A stretch of 64,000 nt of DNA, from the NCBI RefSeq assembly GCF_031312535.1, contig NZ_CP133594.1, positions 1,841,934 through 1,905,933 of the forward strand, read 5' to 3'. Each line of letters begins with the position of its first letter. The first letter of the stretch is position 1. The stretch is from Methanolobus mangrovi. GTDB lineage: Archaea; Halobacteriota; Methanosarcinia; Methanosarcinales; Methanosarcinaceae. The notes below the pieces were generated by a model. The model was not told the origin of the DNA. It saw only the letters and a program-made list of their open reading frames with translations, and ran no database searches. The translations under genes were made by a program, and so were the position numbers. Below are positions 19,017 to 27,063 of the stretch, one piece after another.

Positions 19017-19174
19017 ATATCAGGACATGCCCATTCATGGCCGCATTCCACGCATTTATATATTGCAAGTGTGCGGTCAAAATTATTAGATCTTTTGAGC
19101 ACAGGATACATCCAACGATTCATTTTCCCCTTACAAACCGGACATCTGCAGCCCGTATTTCCACCAAACCGCAA
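19013..19174 (-). CDS. Small zinc-ribbon protein (53 aa, TTG start)
   Basis: The minus strand encodes a 53-aa protein with two Cys pairs: CRCPVCKGK near residues 8-16 and YKCVECGHEW near residues 38-47. These are spaced as in a zinc ribbon. The frame is open from TTG (19174) to TAG (19013); the only internal ATGs would remove the first Cys pair, so TTG is the likely start. No clear ribosome binding site is visible and an AT-rich, TATA-like stretch (19175-19195) lies directly before it, so a leaderless or unusual start is possible. It sits between two KaiC-like ATPases and overlaps the end of the first. Function unknown. Confidence 0.6.
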   Translation of the reverse strand: MRFGGNTGCRCPVCKGKMNRWMYPVLKRSNNFDRTLAIYKCVECGHEWACPDI

Positions 19175-19247
19175 TTATATAAAATATATTTTATTTACGA
19201 ATAGAAAATTGCCAAACCAATTTAACCATAAATAAAAAGAAGATAGA

Positions 19248-20624
19248 ATGAACAGGTTAAAAAACATCTCATGTGGTGTCAAAGGACTTGATGAAATATT
19301 GGGCGGAATGGTATCACCCTCAACAATCCTGGTAGCCGGAACAGCAGGAGTAGGGAAGACTATAATGTCACTCCAGATGTTATCAAATTCATCCAAAAAT
19401 GGAGAGAAGGCACTATATATACCCATTACAACAGAAAGTACTGATAAACTAAAGATGTACAATTCAACACTTGATTTTTTTGATGATTCCTTTGAAGTAC
19501 ATGCAATAAACAGGCAACTTGCAGAAAAGGATCCATTGACAACTTTGATCGAGATTGGAAATATAATAGAGTCCATCAAACCGGACAGACTGGTAATTGA
19601 TCCCATTACACCACTTGGTTATGGATTCATCGAACAGGAAAAAAGGAGATTTTTCTATACACTTGATTCTATGCTTCAAGAAAGGAACATGCTTACATTC
19701 CTTGTAGGAGAACTTTTGAAGACAGAGCTGCATAACTCAGTAGTAAGCCACCTCTCAGACGGCATTATATACCTTACAAGAGAAGACAGGAATTCAAGAG
19801 CCGACCATCGCATGGAATTCATTAAAATGAGAGGAATCGACCCAGGAATACGCTCAGAGATAACATCCCGCAAATACCTGTACAACGTAAATTCAGCAGG
19901 TTTTACTGTCTATCCACACCTTAAACCTGAAACGGAGCTGGCATTGGATGATTCCAGGGTTGAAACAGGAGTCCCGGGACTGGATAGCATGTTCGATGGA
20001 GGTCTTTTGAGATACAACAGCCTTCTTGTAGCCGGAACACCAGGAACCGGGAAGAAAATATTCGGTTTGCAGTTCATATTGCAAGGACTTGAAAATAATG
20101 AATCCGGAATAGTAATTACATTCGAAGATACACCCCACCAGATGATACTTGATGCAAAAAGAATGGGATGGGATCTGGAAAAATATGTCGCTAACGGGCT
20201 TTTACATTTCATCTGCAATAACCCTAGCGAGATATACACAGGGGAGCATGCTGCAAATATAAAGGAAATCATTGAAACAAATCATATTAGAAGAGTATTC
20301 TTTGACGGAACCAATCATCTTGAATTGTCCATACCTGACAACTTGGAACTTCGAGGATACCTATATTCAATAACAAGTTACCTTAAAAGCCGCAACATTA
20401 CGTCATTATTTACAACAGATATAGCTCCCTCTGAATGCCCTGGAAATGAAAAAATTGATGCGGCACCAATTATGGATTCAGTCCTTGTTTTACATAATTC
20501 CCGTGCAAGAGATCGCAGATACATGTGTGTTACCAAATCCAGAGGAACAAAACACAAGCGAACAGTAAAAGAATATGCGATCACAGAAAGCGGAATTAAA
20601 CTTAGAATTGACACTTTGATATAA
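19248..20624 (+). CDS. Two-domain KaiC-like ATPase
   Basis: This 458-aa protein has two KaiC/RecA domains in tandem. Domain 1 (about residues 1-235) has Walker A GTAGVGKT and Walker B RLVIDPITP. Domain 2 (about 240-458) has GTPGTGKK, where the usual Thr/Ser after GK is Lys, and RRVFFDGTNHL. This resembles the CI/CII layout of KaiC, but no autophosphorylation site can be shown. Both domains end with the KSRGT/KMRG-type basic segment. It lies downstream of a single-domain relative and converges on a small winged-helix gene 18 bp away. Function unknown. Confidence 0.87.
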   Translation: MNRLKNISCGVKGLDEILGGMVSPSTILVAGTAGVGKTIMSLQMLSNSSKNGEKALYIPITTESTDKLKMYNSTLDFFDDSFEVHAINRQLAEKDPLTTLIEIGNIIESIKPDRLVIDPITPLGYGFIEQEKRRFFYTLDSMLQERNMLTFLVGELLKTELHNSVVSHLSDGIIYLTREDRNSRADHRMEFIKMRGIDPGIRSEITSRKYLYNVNSAGFTVYPHLKPETELALDDSRVETGVPGLDSMFDGGLLRYNSLLVAGTPGTGKKIFGLQFILQGLENNESGIVITFEDTPHQMILDAKRMGWDLEKYVANGLLHFICNNPSEIYTGEHAANIKEIIETNHIRRVFFDGTNHLELSIPDNLELRGYLYSITSYLKSRNITSLFTTDIAPSECPGNEKIDAAPIMDSVLVLHNSRARDRRYMCVTKSRGTKHKRTVKEYAITESGIKLRIDTLI

Positions 20625-20642
20625 AAAATAAAAAAGAATAAA

Positions 20643-20882
20643 TCAAATGTTATGGACCTTGCGTTCCAGAGTCTCCCCTAACTCAGTCAGCTTGTAAACA
20701 TCACATTCCTGTTCTATCAATTCTTTCTCAATGAGTTCTTCCACGATCTTATCGACAGAAGGACGAGCAATATGCATGTTCTTTGCCAGTTTAGATGCAT
20801 CCAGCTGATGTTTGGAACCCAACAAAGCAAGTAATTTCTGGCGGTTTTTATTACCGGTTACAAATCCTATCAATTCTTCCAT
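20643..20882 (-). CDS. Small winged-helix DNA-binding protein
   Basis: This 79-aa protein has a helix-turn-helix at about residues 26-50 (LDASKLAKNMHIARPSVDKIV) and a short wing with YKLTELGETL, as in ArsR/MarR-like regulators. There is no ligand domain, so it is either a minimal repressor or works with a partner. Being convergent with the two-domain ATPase and upstream of the 7S RNA promoter on the opposite strand, its targets cannot be deduced. An AGGCAGAAT-like sequence precedes the ATG. Confidence 0.8.
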   Translation of the reverse strand: MEELIGFVTGNKNRQKLLALLGSKHQLDASKLAKNMHIARPSVDKIVEELIEKELIEQECDVYKLTELGETLERKVHNI

Positions 20883-21011
20883 ATTCTGCCTCTACTACAC
20901 TATTGTGTTGCATGCTATAACTACTTTTACATATTTTATCGCAATGTGGAAGTAAACACTTTCTGCGAGAGACCATACAAAGGATACTTTTATTACCTGT
21001 AATGCATATGT

Positions 21012-21337
21012 AAGGGTGGCAGGCTAGTCTGGGTAGGCCGGCGTTACCTGTAACCCGAAATCGCCGATATGCGGGAGACGAAGCCTGAAGAAGATGTTTG
21101 GACCATTTTCAAACCTGTAATTTCAACTGAGAAACCTCGTCCTGCTTGGATAATGTTGATATATGTGCTTGTTGGAGAACTTGTTCGTATATCTTAACTG
21201 TGAGAACCAGTCCAGGCCCGGAAGGGAGCAGACCAACCGCAGACAATTGTCGCTTGGAGGGTTGCGGGGTGGAGAAGAGATTGCAGACCACCTGAAAGTG
21301 GAAAAGATGACGACTTCAGGCGTGCCTGTCACTTTAA
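21012..21337 (+). ncRNA. ffs: Signal recognition particle 7S RNA
   Basis: The ends pair as helix 1/5 (AGGGTGGCAGGC at 21013-21024 with GCCTGTCACT at 21324-21333). The S domain contains the helix 8 core CCAGGCCCGGAAGGGAGCAG with its GGAA tetraloop and asymmetric loop, the SRP54 binding site. A length of about 326 nt suits archaeal 7S RNA. A TATA-like GGATACTTTTATTA at 20982-20995 fits a start near 21012. tRNA-Ser follows closely on the same strand. Confidence 0.93.
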
Positions 21338-21389
21338 TCTGGAAAAACGTTAAATAGCTGAATTGCGTTAAGGAACGAACACTAATTGT

Positions 21390-21474
21390 GACGAGATAGC
21401 CAAGCCCGGTATGGCGCAGGATTGCTAATCCTGTGATGCTATGCATCTCGGGGGTTCGAATCCCCCTCTCGTCG
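21390..21474 (+). tRNA. tRNA-Ser (anticodon GCT)
   Basis: The tRNA is 85 nt with a long variable arm typical of serine tRNAs. The acceptor stem is GACGAGA/TCTCGTC, the anticodon loop TTGCTAA (GCT, reading AGC/AGT), the variable arm TGATGCTATGCATC, and the T arm GGGGG TTCGAAT CCCCC. Discriminator G, as expected for Ser. CCA is not encoded. A T-run (21479-21485) follows. Confidence 0.96.
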
Positions 21475-21546
21475 TACTCTTTTTTGATATTGTTTTTGCC
21501 CGTTGTAGCAAAGAATCTAATAATATAAGGAGCAAGTGATACTACG

Positions 21547-21777
21547 ATGTCCAAAAAAACGATTATTCCAGTCTTAAGTAATAGAGAAGCGGAAACAAAA
21601 AAAGAGAGTGCATGCACATCCTGTGGAGCAGGCGGGTGCTGCGGCGGTTTTGGAATTAAAGCAGGTTCTGAAAAAGATGTTGTTTTCAGAAACATATTTG
21701 TTTACATGACAATGGGAATACTAATGTTCACCGTAGCCTACCTAATAATGAGATTCATGACATGGATCAACGGATAA
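21547..21777 (+). CDS. Small Cys-rich single-span membrane protein
   Basis: This 76-aa protein has a Cys cluster CTSCGAGGCCGG at residues 23-34 (four Cys) followed by one membrane helix (about residues 50-70). I do not recognise a family. The Cys cluster could bind a metal or Fe-S cluster at the membrane face. AAGGAGC is present ahead of the ATG, which supports translation. It ends exactly where the convergent RNase P gene ends. Confidence 0.7.
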   Translation: MSKKTIIPVLSNREAETKKESACTSCGAGGCCGGFGIKAGSEKDVVFRNIFVYMTMGILMFTVAYLIMRFMTWING

Positions 21778-22104
21778 TCATTTTGTTTCTGACGACTTAA
21801 AAGGATACCTTTTAATCCCACCGCATTCAAGGCACGTGATAGTAATGCATCCATTTTTAAGCCGGATTCTTGAGTTTTGACCGGGCATGAGTAATGACCC
21901 GCAGTCCTTACAAAAATTACGTTTGAAATCTGCAGGTATACTCACACGGTGGCGCATACCTATTTTTCTTGCTAGCGAAACATACCGTTCACTCTTTCCA
22001 GTACCCAGGGAAAGCTCATTCCTTGCGAGTTCAAAGAGATACTGGATACGTTCCTGAGCAATATTCTTAGATATAGCTTTGTTTTTCTTTCTGGATTTTG
22101 CCAT
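21778..22104 (-). CDS. rnp4: RNase P protein component 4 (Rpp21/Rpr2 family)
   Basis: This 108-aa zinc-ribbon protein of archaeal RNase P works with Rpp29 on the specificity domain in tRNA 5' maturation. An N-terminal basic helical part is followed by CKDC (near residue 65) and CLEC (near residue 94) zinc ligands. The ATG at 22104 follows GGTG at ideal distance; a GTG three codons upstream (22113) lies within the ribosome binding site and is less likely. It is downstream of, and probably co-transcribed with, the MBL-fold gene (17 bp gap). Confidence 0.92.
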   Translation of the reverse strand: MAKSRKKNKAISKNIAQERIQYLFELARNELSLGTGKSERYVSLARKIGMRHRVSIPADFKRNFCKDCGSLLMPGQNSRIRLKNGCITITCLECGGIKRYPFKSSETK

Positions 22105-22121
22105 TAAAGACACCGCTTAAA

Positions 22122-22778
22122 TTAAAGAATAACTACTTTGGTAGAGGGAGATTTTTCTTTGACCATGTCCACAAATGCATCGGGACTTATGCCATCAATT
22201 CCATCCAAATCATAAGTTATCGGAATTACAACCCGCGGAGATAACAAGGTTACTGCATTTATTGCCTGGACCTCATCCATAACCTGAGGACTACCAATAG
22301 GCAAGATAGCAACATCAGGAGAAGTAAATTCCCACCCAGGGAGAGTACACGTATGTCCTGCATGATATATATTCAATCCACCTAATACAAAGAAGTACCC
22401 TACACCATCCCCTGAACAACGTGAGCCATCACAGGAATCGTATGCAGGAACAACTTCAATATCCACACTTTTAATGCTTAGGTCGCCTGTAAGAGAATCA
22501 CCTTTGATAACTCTTCTTGCATCCCCCCTGAACTGCAAACCCATGTTCTCAGGGATTAGAGTAGTACAGTCGGATTTACGGACTTTGCGGATAGACTCAG
22601 GATCACAATGCCCAAAGTGTTCATGAGTAATAAAGAGCAGGTCTGCCATATCTTCTTCAGGAACGTTACCAGGAATATTGACAGGATCTATATAGAGAAC
22701 CATACCATCCCCTTTTATCATAAAACCGGAGTTCCCAAGCCATTTGATCAAAATACCATCAATTGTTACGCTACTCAA
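22122..22778 (-). CDS. Metallo-beta-lactamase-fold protein with altered metal motif
   Basis: This 218-aa protein belongs to the UPF0173/beta-lactamase-like group. The beta strands and loops (IKWLGNSGFMI, LYIDP, GYFFVLGGLNIYHAGHT, DVAILPIG) are those of the fold. The normal T-H-x-H-x-D-H reads THEHFGHCD, with Gly in place of the first Asp and the Asp two places further on. Catalysis may be altered, or Asp may still reach the metal. No substrate is known for these archaeal members. It precedes rnp4 by 17 bp and diverges from dtdA. Confidence 0.82.
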   Translation of the reverse strand: MSSVTIDGILIKWLGNSGFMIKGDGMVLYIDPVNIPGNVPEEDMADLLFITHEHFGHCDPESIRKVRKSDCTTLIPENMGLQFRGDARRVIKGDSLTGDLSIKSVDIEVVPAYDSCDGSRCSGDGVGYFFVLGGLNIYHAGHTCTLPGWEFTSPDVAILPIGSPQVMDEVQAINAVTLLSPRVVIPITYDLDGIDGISPDAFVDMVKEKSPSTKVVIL

Positions 22779-22941
22779 AATATTGCACCTCTGATTATTG
22801 AATTCATACCAAATATCTCATACCTAAATACCAGATGATAACATAATAGGCATTAAAACTACTGAGGGAATTCAGCATCAAAGATAGCAAAAGATAGTAC
22901 ATATACATATATCTGTAAAAGAAAACAGGAATTCAGACGAG

Positions 22942-24351
22942 ATGAACATGAAAGAGAAGAAGACCAATATACTTTGTTCAGCTTCAGACAGAGCCAGCCA
23001 GAACATAAAAGAACATTTGATCCAGAATGAACAATGGGAAAAGCTCGACAAGCTCCCAGCTGGATGGGATGGTTTGTTATCTGTTTATGAAAATCCAAGA
23101 TACAGAATAATAGAGATCAAAGATCATCACATATATCAGGATAGAATTGATGAAAAAATGATATCTTTTGGATTTGATACCGACTTAATAATAGTAGCTT
23201 CCAAACATAAGAGCAAGGATGGAAGATCAGTCCTTACGGCACATTTTACAGGAAACCCAAATGATGCTGATTTTGGAGGGCGTCCACGCGAGTTATCGAT
23301 ACCAGCAACCCAAATAATGAGTTCCATACTTAATAATATGGATCAAATGGCAGAGAATACATGCTATTCGGCCAACATGGAATCGACTCACCATGGCCCT
23401 ACTGATATGAGAACAGCTATGGTGTACGCAGAGATAGGTAGTTCGGAAGAACAATGGATCGATCCAGTTGCAGGAGACATTGTTGCAAGAGCCATACTGA
23501 AAGCACGGCCTAAAAATATTCCTGTTGCCATTGGTTTTGGAGGAGGACATTATGCTTCAAGACAAACAGAACTGATACTGGAAACAGATGTAACATTCGG
23601 ACATAATTTCCCTGACTATCAATTGCCTTATGTTGACAAAGATATGATCGTGCAGGCCTATGAAAAATCAAAGGCCGATTTTGTTTATCTTGACAGGAAA
23701 TCCATGAATTCCAAAGAAAGAGAAAGACTCCACGGAATCATAAGAGAACTTGGATACCCACACTTAAGAGAAAGTGAAATTAAAGAAATAAAAGGACTTC
23801 CTTGGAATTGTTTTTTAAAAATTAAAGCAATAAGTGATGAACTCTGCCCGGATGGGAAATTTAAGATCACTGAATTGTTCAGGTCATCTTTTGATAAAAC
23901 ATATAGACCCATAGAAAATGGAAAGGAAGTGGAATTTTTTACATGTAACATCAACGAAGAACTACTCAAAGAAACAATTAATGCAGACAGAAACAAAACA
24001 ATATCCGTGCTTAATGAGTATGCCCCCATTTATATGGAGATGAAAAATGGGACCATATCAAACTGCATCATGGGAATAGGAAAAGATACTAAAACTGCTA
24101 TGCAGAACGTCACAAATGAATGCATTAAAATACTAAAAGAGCATTATGAAATTAAATATATTCCTGATGAGAATATACTATACATAATAAGTAATAGATT
24201 CGATCCAAAAGCAGCAAAGGAATTTGGTATCCCACCAGGACCAATGTTATCCGAACTGGCAAAAGGCAATTCTGTTGTTGTGAATGGAAGGACAATTGAA
24301 TCCTATATGGTCCATAAAAGGATGATTAAGGAAATTCTACTGTCTTACTAA
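22942..24351 (+). CDS. dtdA: D-aminoacyl-tRNA deacylase (archaeal/plant type)
   Basis: This 469-aa protein hydrolyses D-aminoacyl-tRNA to keep D-amino acids out of protein synthesis. Family motifs are present: HHGPTDMRTAMVYAEIGSSEE near residue 150 and GFGGGHYASRQTE near residue 195 with the His residues of the zinc site, plus TFGHNFPDYQL. The part after about residue 290 is an extra C-terminal region seen in methanogen members but not in the short Pyrococcus protein. A second ATG two codons in could be the start. It shares a divergent control region (22779-22941) with the MBL gene. Confidence 0.92.
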   Translation: MNMKEKKTNILCSASDRASQNIKEHLIQNEQWEKLDKLPAGWDGLLSVYENPRYRIIEIKDHHIYQDRIDEKMISFGFDTDLIIVASKHKSKDGRSVLTAHFTGNPNDADFGGRPRELSIPATQIMSSILNNMDQMAENTCYSANMESTHHGPTDMRTAMVYAEIGSSEEQWIDPVAGDIVARAILKARPKNIPVAIGFGGGHYASRQTELILETDVTFGHNFPDYQLPYVDKDMIVQAYEKSKADFVYLDRKSMNSKERERLHGIIRELGYPHLRESEIKEIKGLPWNCFLKIKAISDELCPDGKFKITELFRSSFDKTYRPIENGKEVEFFTCNINEELLKETINADRNKTISVLNEYAPIYMEMKNGTISNCIMGIGKDTKTAMQNVTNECIKILKEHYEIKYIPDENILYIISNRFDPKAAKEFGIPPGPMLSELAKGNSVVVNGRTIESYMVHKRMIKEILLSY

Positions 24352-24407
24352 TATAAATGATCATACCTGTAATCCAATATACGATTTTCATTTGAGGGAG
24401 AAAAAGA

Positions 24408-25517
24408 ATGAGATCCATAGTAGAAGAAGCACTGGCAAGATCTGAACAGGAAGCACGCATTCGCAGTTCAGACGTTAATCCAGGGCTAAAAGACATAGAC
24501 GCAGAGTTAGAGGAGATGCTACGCCAATTACACACCAACATCAAAGTAATTGGTTGTGGTGGCGGCGGTTCAAATAGTACACAGAGAATGCTCGATGAAG
24601 GAATAAAAGGTGCTGAATTCATTGCTGTGAATACTGATGCACAACATCTCCTTACTATTAAAACAGACCAGAAGATCCTCATTGGCAGGAAAAAGACAAG
24701 AGGACTTGGAGCAGGCAGTCTCCCCCAGATTGGAGAAGATGCAGCCCTTGAAAGTGTAGATGAGATAGCTGCAGTAGTCAATGGCAGCGACATGGTGTTC
24801 ATCACATGCGGCCTTGGCGGAGGAACCGGAACAGGTTCAGCCCCAATTGTAGCGGAAGCAGCAAGAGATGCAGGAGCACTTACTATTGCAGTTGTAACCT
24901 TACCGTTCAGCGTAGAAGGTCAGGTAAGAAGAACAAATGCAGAAGCAGGTCTTGAACGATTAAGAGAGGTAGCGGACACAGTAATTGTCGTGCCAAACGA
25001 CAAGCTTCTTGAAGTTGTCCCAAGGCTTCCATTAGCAGCGGCATTTAAAGTATCAGACGAAGTCCTTATGAGAGCTGTGAAGGGAATTACCGAACTCATC
25101 ACAAAACCAGGACTTGTAAACCTTGACTTTGCAGACGTAAGAACGGTCATGCAGAATGGTGGTGTCGCAATGATAGGGCTTGGAGAAGCAGAAGGAGAAC
25201 TAAAAGCAGTTGAATCTGTGCAGAAAGCACTTCGCAGTCCACTTCTGGACGTAGATATCTCCGGAGCGACATCCGCACTGGTCAATGTAATTGGCGGACC
25301 CGATATGACAATTGCTGAAGCAGAGAGTGTTGTACAGGAAGTATACAGCAGAATCGATCCTGAAGCAAGACTTATATGGGGAGCACAGGTCAATGACGAG
25401 CTTGAGAATACAGTGCGTACTATGATCGTTGTGACTGGAGTGAAATCACCCCAGATATATGGCCATGGTGGAGCCAAAACCGTAACAAGAAAATACGGAA
25501 TTGATTTCGTTAAATAG
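24408..25517 (+). CDS. ftsZ: Cell division protein FtsZ (FtsZ1 type)
   Basis: This 369-aa tubulin-like GTPase has the glycine-rich GTP loop [12 protein letters not shown] near residues 137-148, the N-terminal CGGGGSNS loop near residue 49 and the T7 loop [10 protein letters not shown] near residue 240. The N-terminal extension (residues 1-45) and the short C-terminal end ([11 protein letters not shown]) fit FtsZ1 of methanogens. GAGGGAG precedes the ATG. In the same direction, 180 bp later, comes secE-spt5, as in other Methanosarcinales. Confidence 0.97.
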   Translation: MRSIVEEALARSEQEARIRSSDVNPGLKDIDAELEEMLRQLHTNIKVIGCGGGGSNSTQRMLDEGIKGAEFIAVNTDAQHLLTIKTDQKILIGRKKTRGLGAGSLPQIGEDAALESVDEIAAVVNGSDMVFITCGLGGGTGTGSAPIVAEAARDAGALTIAVVTLPFSVEGQVRRTNAEAGLERLREVADTVIVVPNDKLLEVVPRLPLAAAFKVSDEVLMRAVKGITELITKPGLVNLDFADVRTVMQNGGVAMIGLGEAEGELKAVESVQKALRSPLLDVDISGATSALVNVIGGPDMTIAEAESVVQEVYSRIDPEARLIWGAQVNDELENTVRTMIVVTGVKSPQIYGHGGAKTVTRKYGIDFVK

Positions 25518-25544
25518 AATTCCTATTTTTAACAAGGCCTTTGG

Positions 25545-25568
25545 TTGGATTATATATAGACAATCCAA
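25545..25568 (+). promoter_or_regulatory. secE operon promoter flanked by an inverted repeat
   Basis: A TATA box (TTATATATAG, 25550-25559) is bracketed exactly by TTGGATT (25545-25551) and AATCCAA (25562-25568). A protein bound to this repeat would block TBP. A separate 14-bp palindrome TATAATCGATTATA lies at 25667-25680, near the secE start. The rest of the 180-bp gap has no gene. Confidence 0.5.
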
Positions 25569-25697
25569 TCGAAAGGTATTTTATTAAAGACGTGGTTTAA
25601 ATGCCGCTACATATTAGCAGACAATAAGTTCTGACATCATTAATGACTTCAAAATATACGTATGCATATAATCGATTATAACCGGTTGTGAAGTACT

Positions 25698-25910
25698 TTG
25701 GCAGAAGATTCATTCGATCTAAGTAAAATCAATAGCACTAGCATAAACCAATCCTTGAAGACATATTTAAGGGTACTCAAACTTACAAAGAAACCATCCA
25801 GAGAGGAATTTCTAACCATAGCAAAAGTTGCTGGGCTGGGAATTCTTGCAATTGGTTTTGCCGGGTTCCTTATATATGTGTTATTGGTAGAGATGCCGCA
25901 ATGGGTGTAA
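25698..25910 (+). CDS. secE: Protein translocase subunit SecE (Sec61 gamma)
   Basis: This 70-aa protein with an amphipathic helix (about residues 15-40, SLKTYLRVLKLTKKPSREEF) and one C-terminal membrane helix (about 46-66) is the normal archaeal SecE layout. It clamps SecY in the membrane. The start is TTG; there is no ATG alternative that keeps the conserved part. The neighbour spt5 starts 2 bp after its stop, the classic secE-spt5 (nusG) pair. Confidence 0.93.
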   Translation: MAEDSFDLSKINSTSINQSLKTYLRVLKLTKKPSREEFLTIAKVAGLGILAIGFAGFLIYVLLVEMPQWV

Positions 25911-25912
25911 TC

Positions 25913-26380
25913 ATGACTGATGAGTCTGTGATATTCGTAGTCAAAACAACTGCGAATCAGGAACGTTCCGTCGCAAATATGATAACACAAGTTGTAAGGA
26001 AAGAACATCTGGACATCAGAGCTATTCTTGCTCCTGATGAACTGAAAGGATATGTGCTTATAGAAGGAACTAACCCCGGAGATGTTGAGCAGGCCATACA
26101 GACTGTTCCACACGCAAGGGCGCTGGTTAAAGGGCAATCCTCCATAGAAGAGATATCACATTTCCTTACACCAAAACCGACTGTAACAGGAATATCCGAA
26201 GGCGCGATCATTGAGATCACTTCCGGCCCATTCAAGGGTGAAAAAGCTCGTGTAAAGAGGGTCGATGAAGGCCATGAGGAAATAACTGTAGAGTTGTTCG
26301 ATGCAGTTGTACCGATACCTATAACTATCCGTGGAGATACTGTAAGGGTTCTCAGGAAAGATGAGGAAGGAAATTCCTGA
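25913..26380 (+). CDS. spt5: Transcription elongation factor Spt5 (NusG-like)
   Basis: This 155-aa protein has an N-terminal NGN domain (FVVKTTANQERSVANMI) and a C-terminal KOW domain (residues about 95-150, GAIIEITSGPFKGEKARV). It binds RNA polymerase with Spt4 and raises processivity. The ATG at 25913 has GGGTG (25903-25907) in front and is preferred over the ATG at 25901, which lies inside secE. It is followed by rpl11 after 37 bp. Confidence 0.95.
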   Translation: MTDESVIFVVKTTANQERSVANMITQVVRKEHLDIRAILAPDELKGYVLIEGTNPGDVEQAIQTVPHARALVKGQSSIEEISHFLTPKPTVTGISEGAIIEITSGPFKGEKARVKRVDEGHEEITVELFDAVVPIPITIRGDTVRVLRKDEEGNS

Positions 26381-26417
26381 AATATTAATATTTATTCAAT
26401 TCAATGGTGATATTCAA

Positions 26418-26903
26418 ATGGCAAATGTTGTTGAAGCATTGGTCCCAGGAGGAAAAGCAAACCCAGGACCACCACTCGGTCCAGCTCTGGGCCCTCTTGG
26501 AATTAACATAAAAGACGTAATCGAAAAGATTAACGAAAAGACGAAAGATTACAACGGGATGCAAGTCCCTGTTAAAGTAATAGTAGCAGACGATAAGAGT
26601 TTTGAGATAGAAGTCGGAACTCCACCAACGTCAGCACTTATACTCCAAGAAGTTGGAATTCAGAAGGGATCTGGAGAACCAAATAAAGTGATTGTAGGAA
26701 ACCTCACAATCCCACAGGCAGCAAAAGTTGCTCGTATGAAGAAAGATGATATCTTATCATACGATCTGAAAGCTGCTGTGAAAGAGGTACTCGGATCCTG
26801 CGTCCCCATGGGTGTTACAGCTGAAGGCATGACTGCAAAGGAATGCCAGAAAGCCATCGATGAGGGCAAATTTGACGATGTGCTGGCACAAGAAACATGG
26901 TAA
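26418..26903 (+). CDS. rpl11: Large ribosomal subunit protein uL11
   Basis: This 161-aa protein begins MANVVEALVPGGKANPGPP, the strongly conserved uL11 start, with the proline-rich linker and the C-terminal rRNA-binding domain that contacts the GTPase centre. The ATG at 26418 follows GGTGAT; the longer open frame from 26361 overlaps spt5 and is not needed. It is last in secE-spt5-rpl11; the L1 leader starts behind it. Confidence 0.97.
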   Translation: MANVVEALVPGGKANPGPPLGPALGPLGINIKDVIEKINEKTKDYNGMQVPVKVIVADDKSFEIEVGTPPTSALILQEVGIQKGSGEPNKVIVGNLTIPQAAKVARMKKDDILSYDLKAAVKEVLGSCVPMGVTAEGMTAKECQKAIDEGKFDDVLAQETW

Positions 26904-26966
26904 CCCCATGTTTTAACCAATAAGTTTAAAATTGATACATAATATTGGTGTGCCCACTAATAGAAA

Positions 26967-26994
26967 GAGTAAAGGCCTTTAAGGCCTAATACTC
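26967..26994 (+). promoter_or_regulatory. Hairpin between rpl11 and rpl1
   Basis: GAGTA (26967-26971) pairs with TACTC (26990-26994), and inside AGGCC (26973-26977) pairs with GGCCT (26983-26987), giving a strong stem with a 5-nt loop. There is no T-run after it, so it looks more like an mRNA leader element or processing site than a terminator. It may act with the three-way junction just downstream. Confidence 0.55.
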
Positions 26995-27003
26995 TAAACA
27001 AAA

Positions 27004-27053
27004 CCGTAGTAGACCGAAGCGGTCCTGCCTGAACATTAAGTTCGACACTACGG
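27004..27053 (+). promoter_or_regulatory. Three-way-junction leader before rpl1 (candidate L1 autoregulation site)
   Basis: CCGTAGT (27004-27010) pairs with ACTACGG (27047-27053). Inside it lie two hairpins, GACCG/CGGTC (27012-27024) and GAAC/GTTC (27031-27043). The closing stem ends inside the ribosome binding site GGGAGGT (27052-27058), so folding could control access to the L1 start codon at 27064. L1 of methanogens is known to repress its own operon by binding an mRNA copy of its 23S site; that this fold is such a site here is inferred. Confidence 0.6.
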
Positions 27054-27063
27054 GAGGTAAAGA

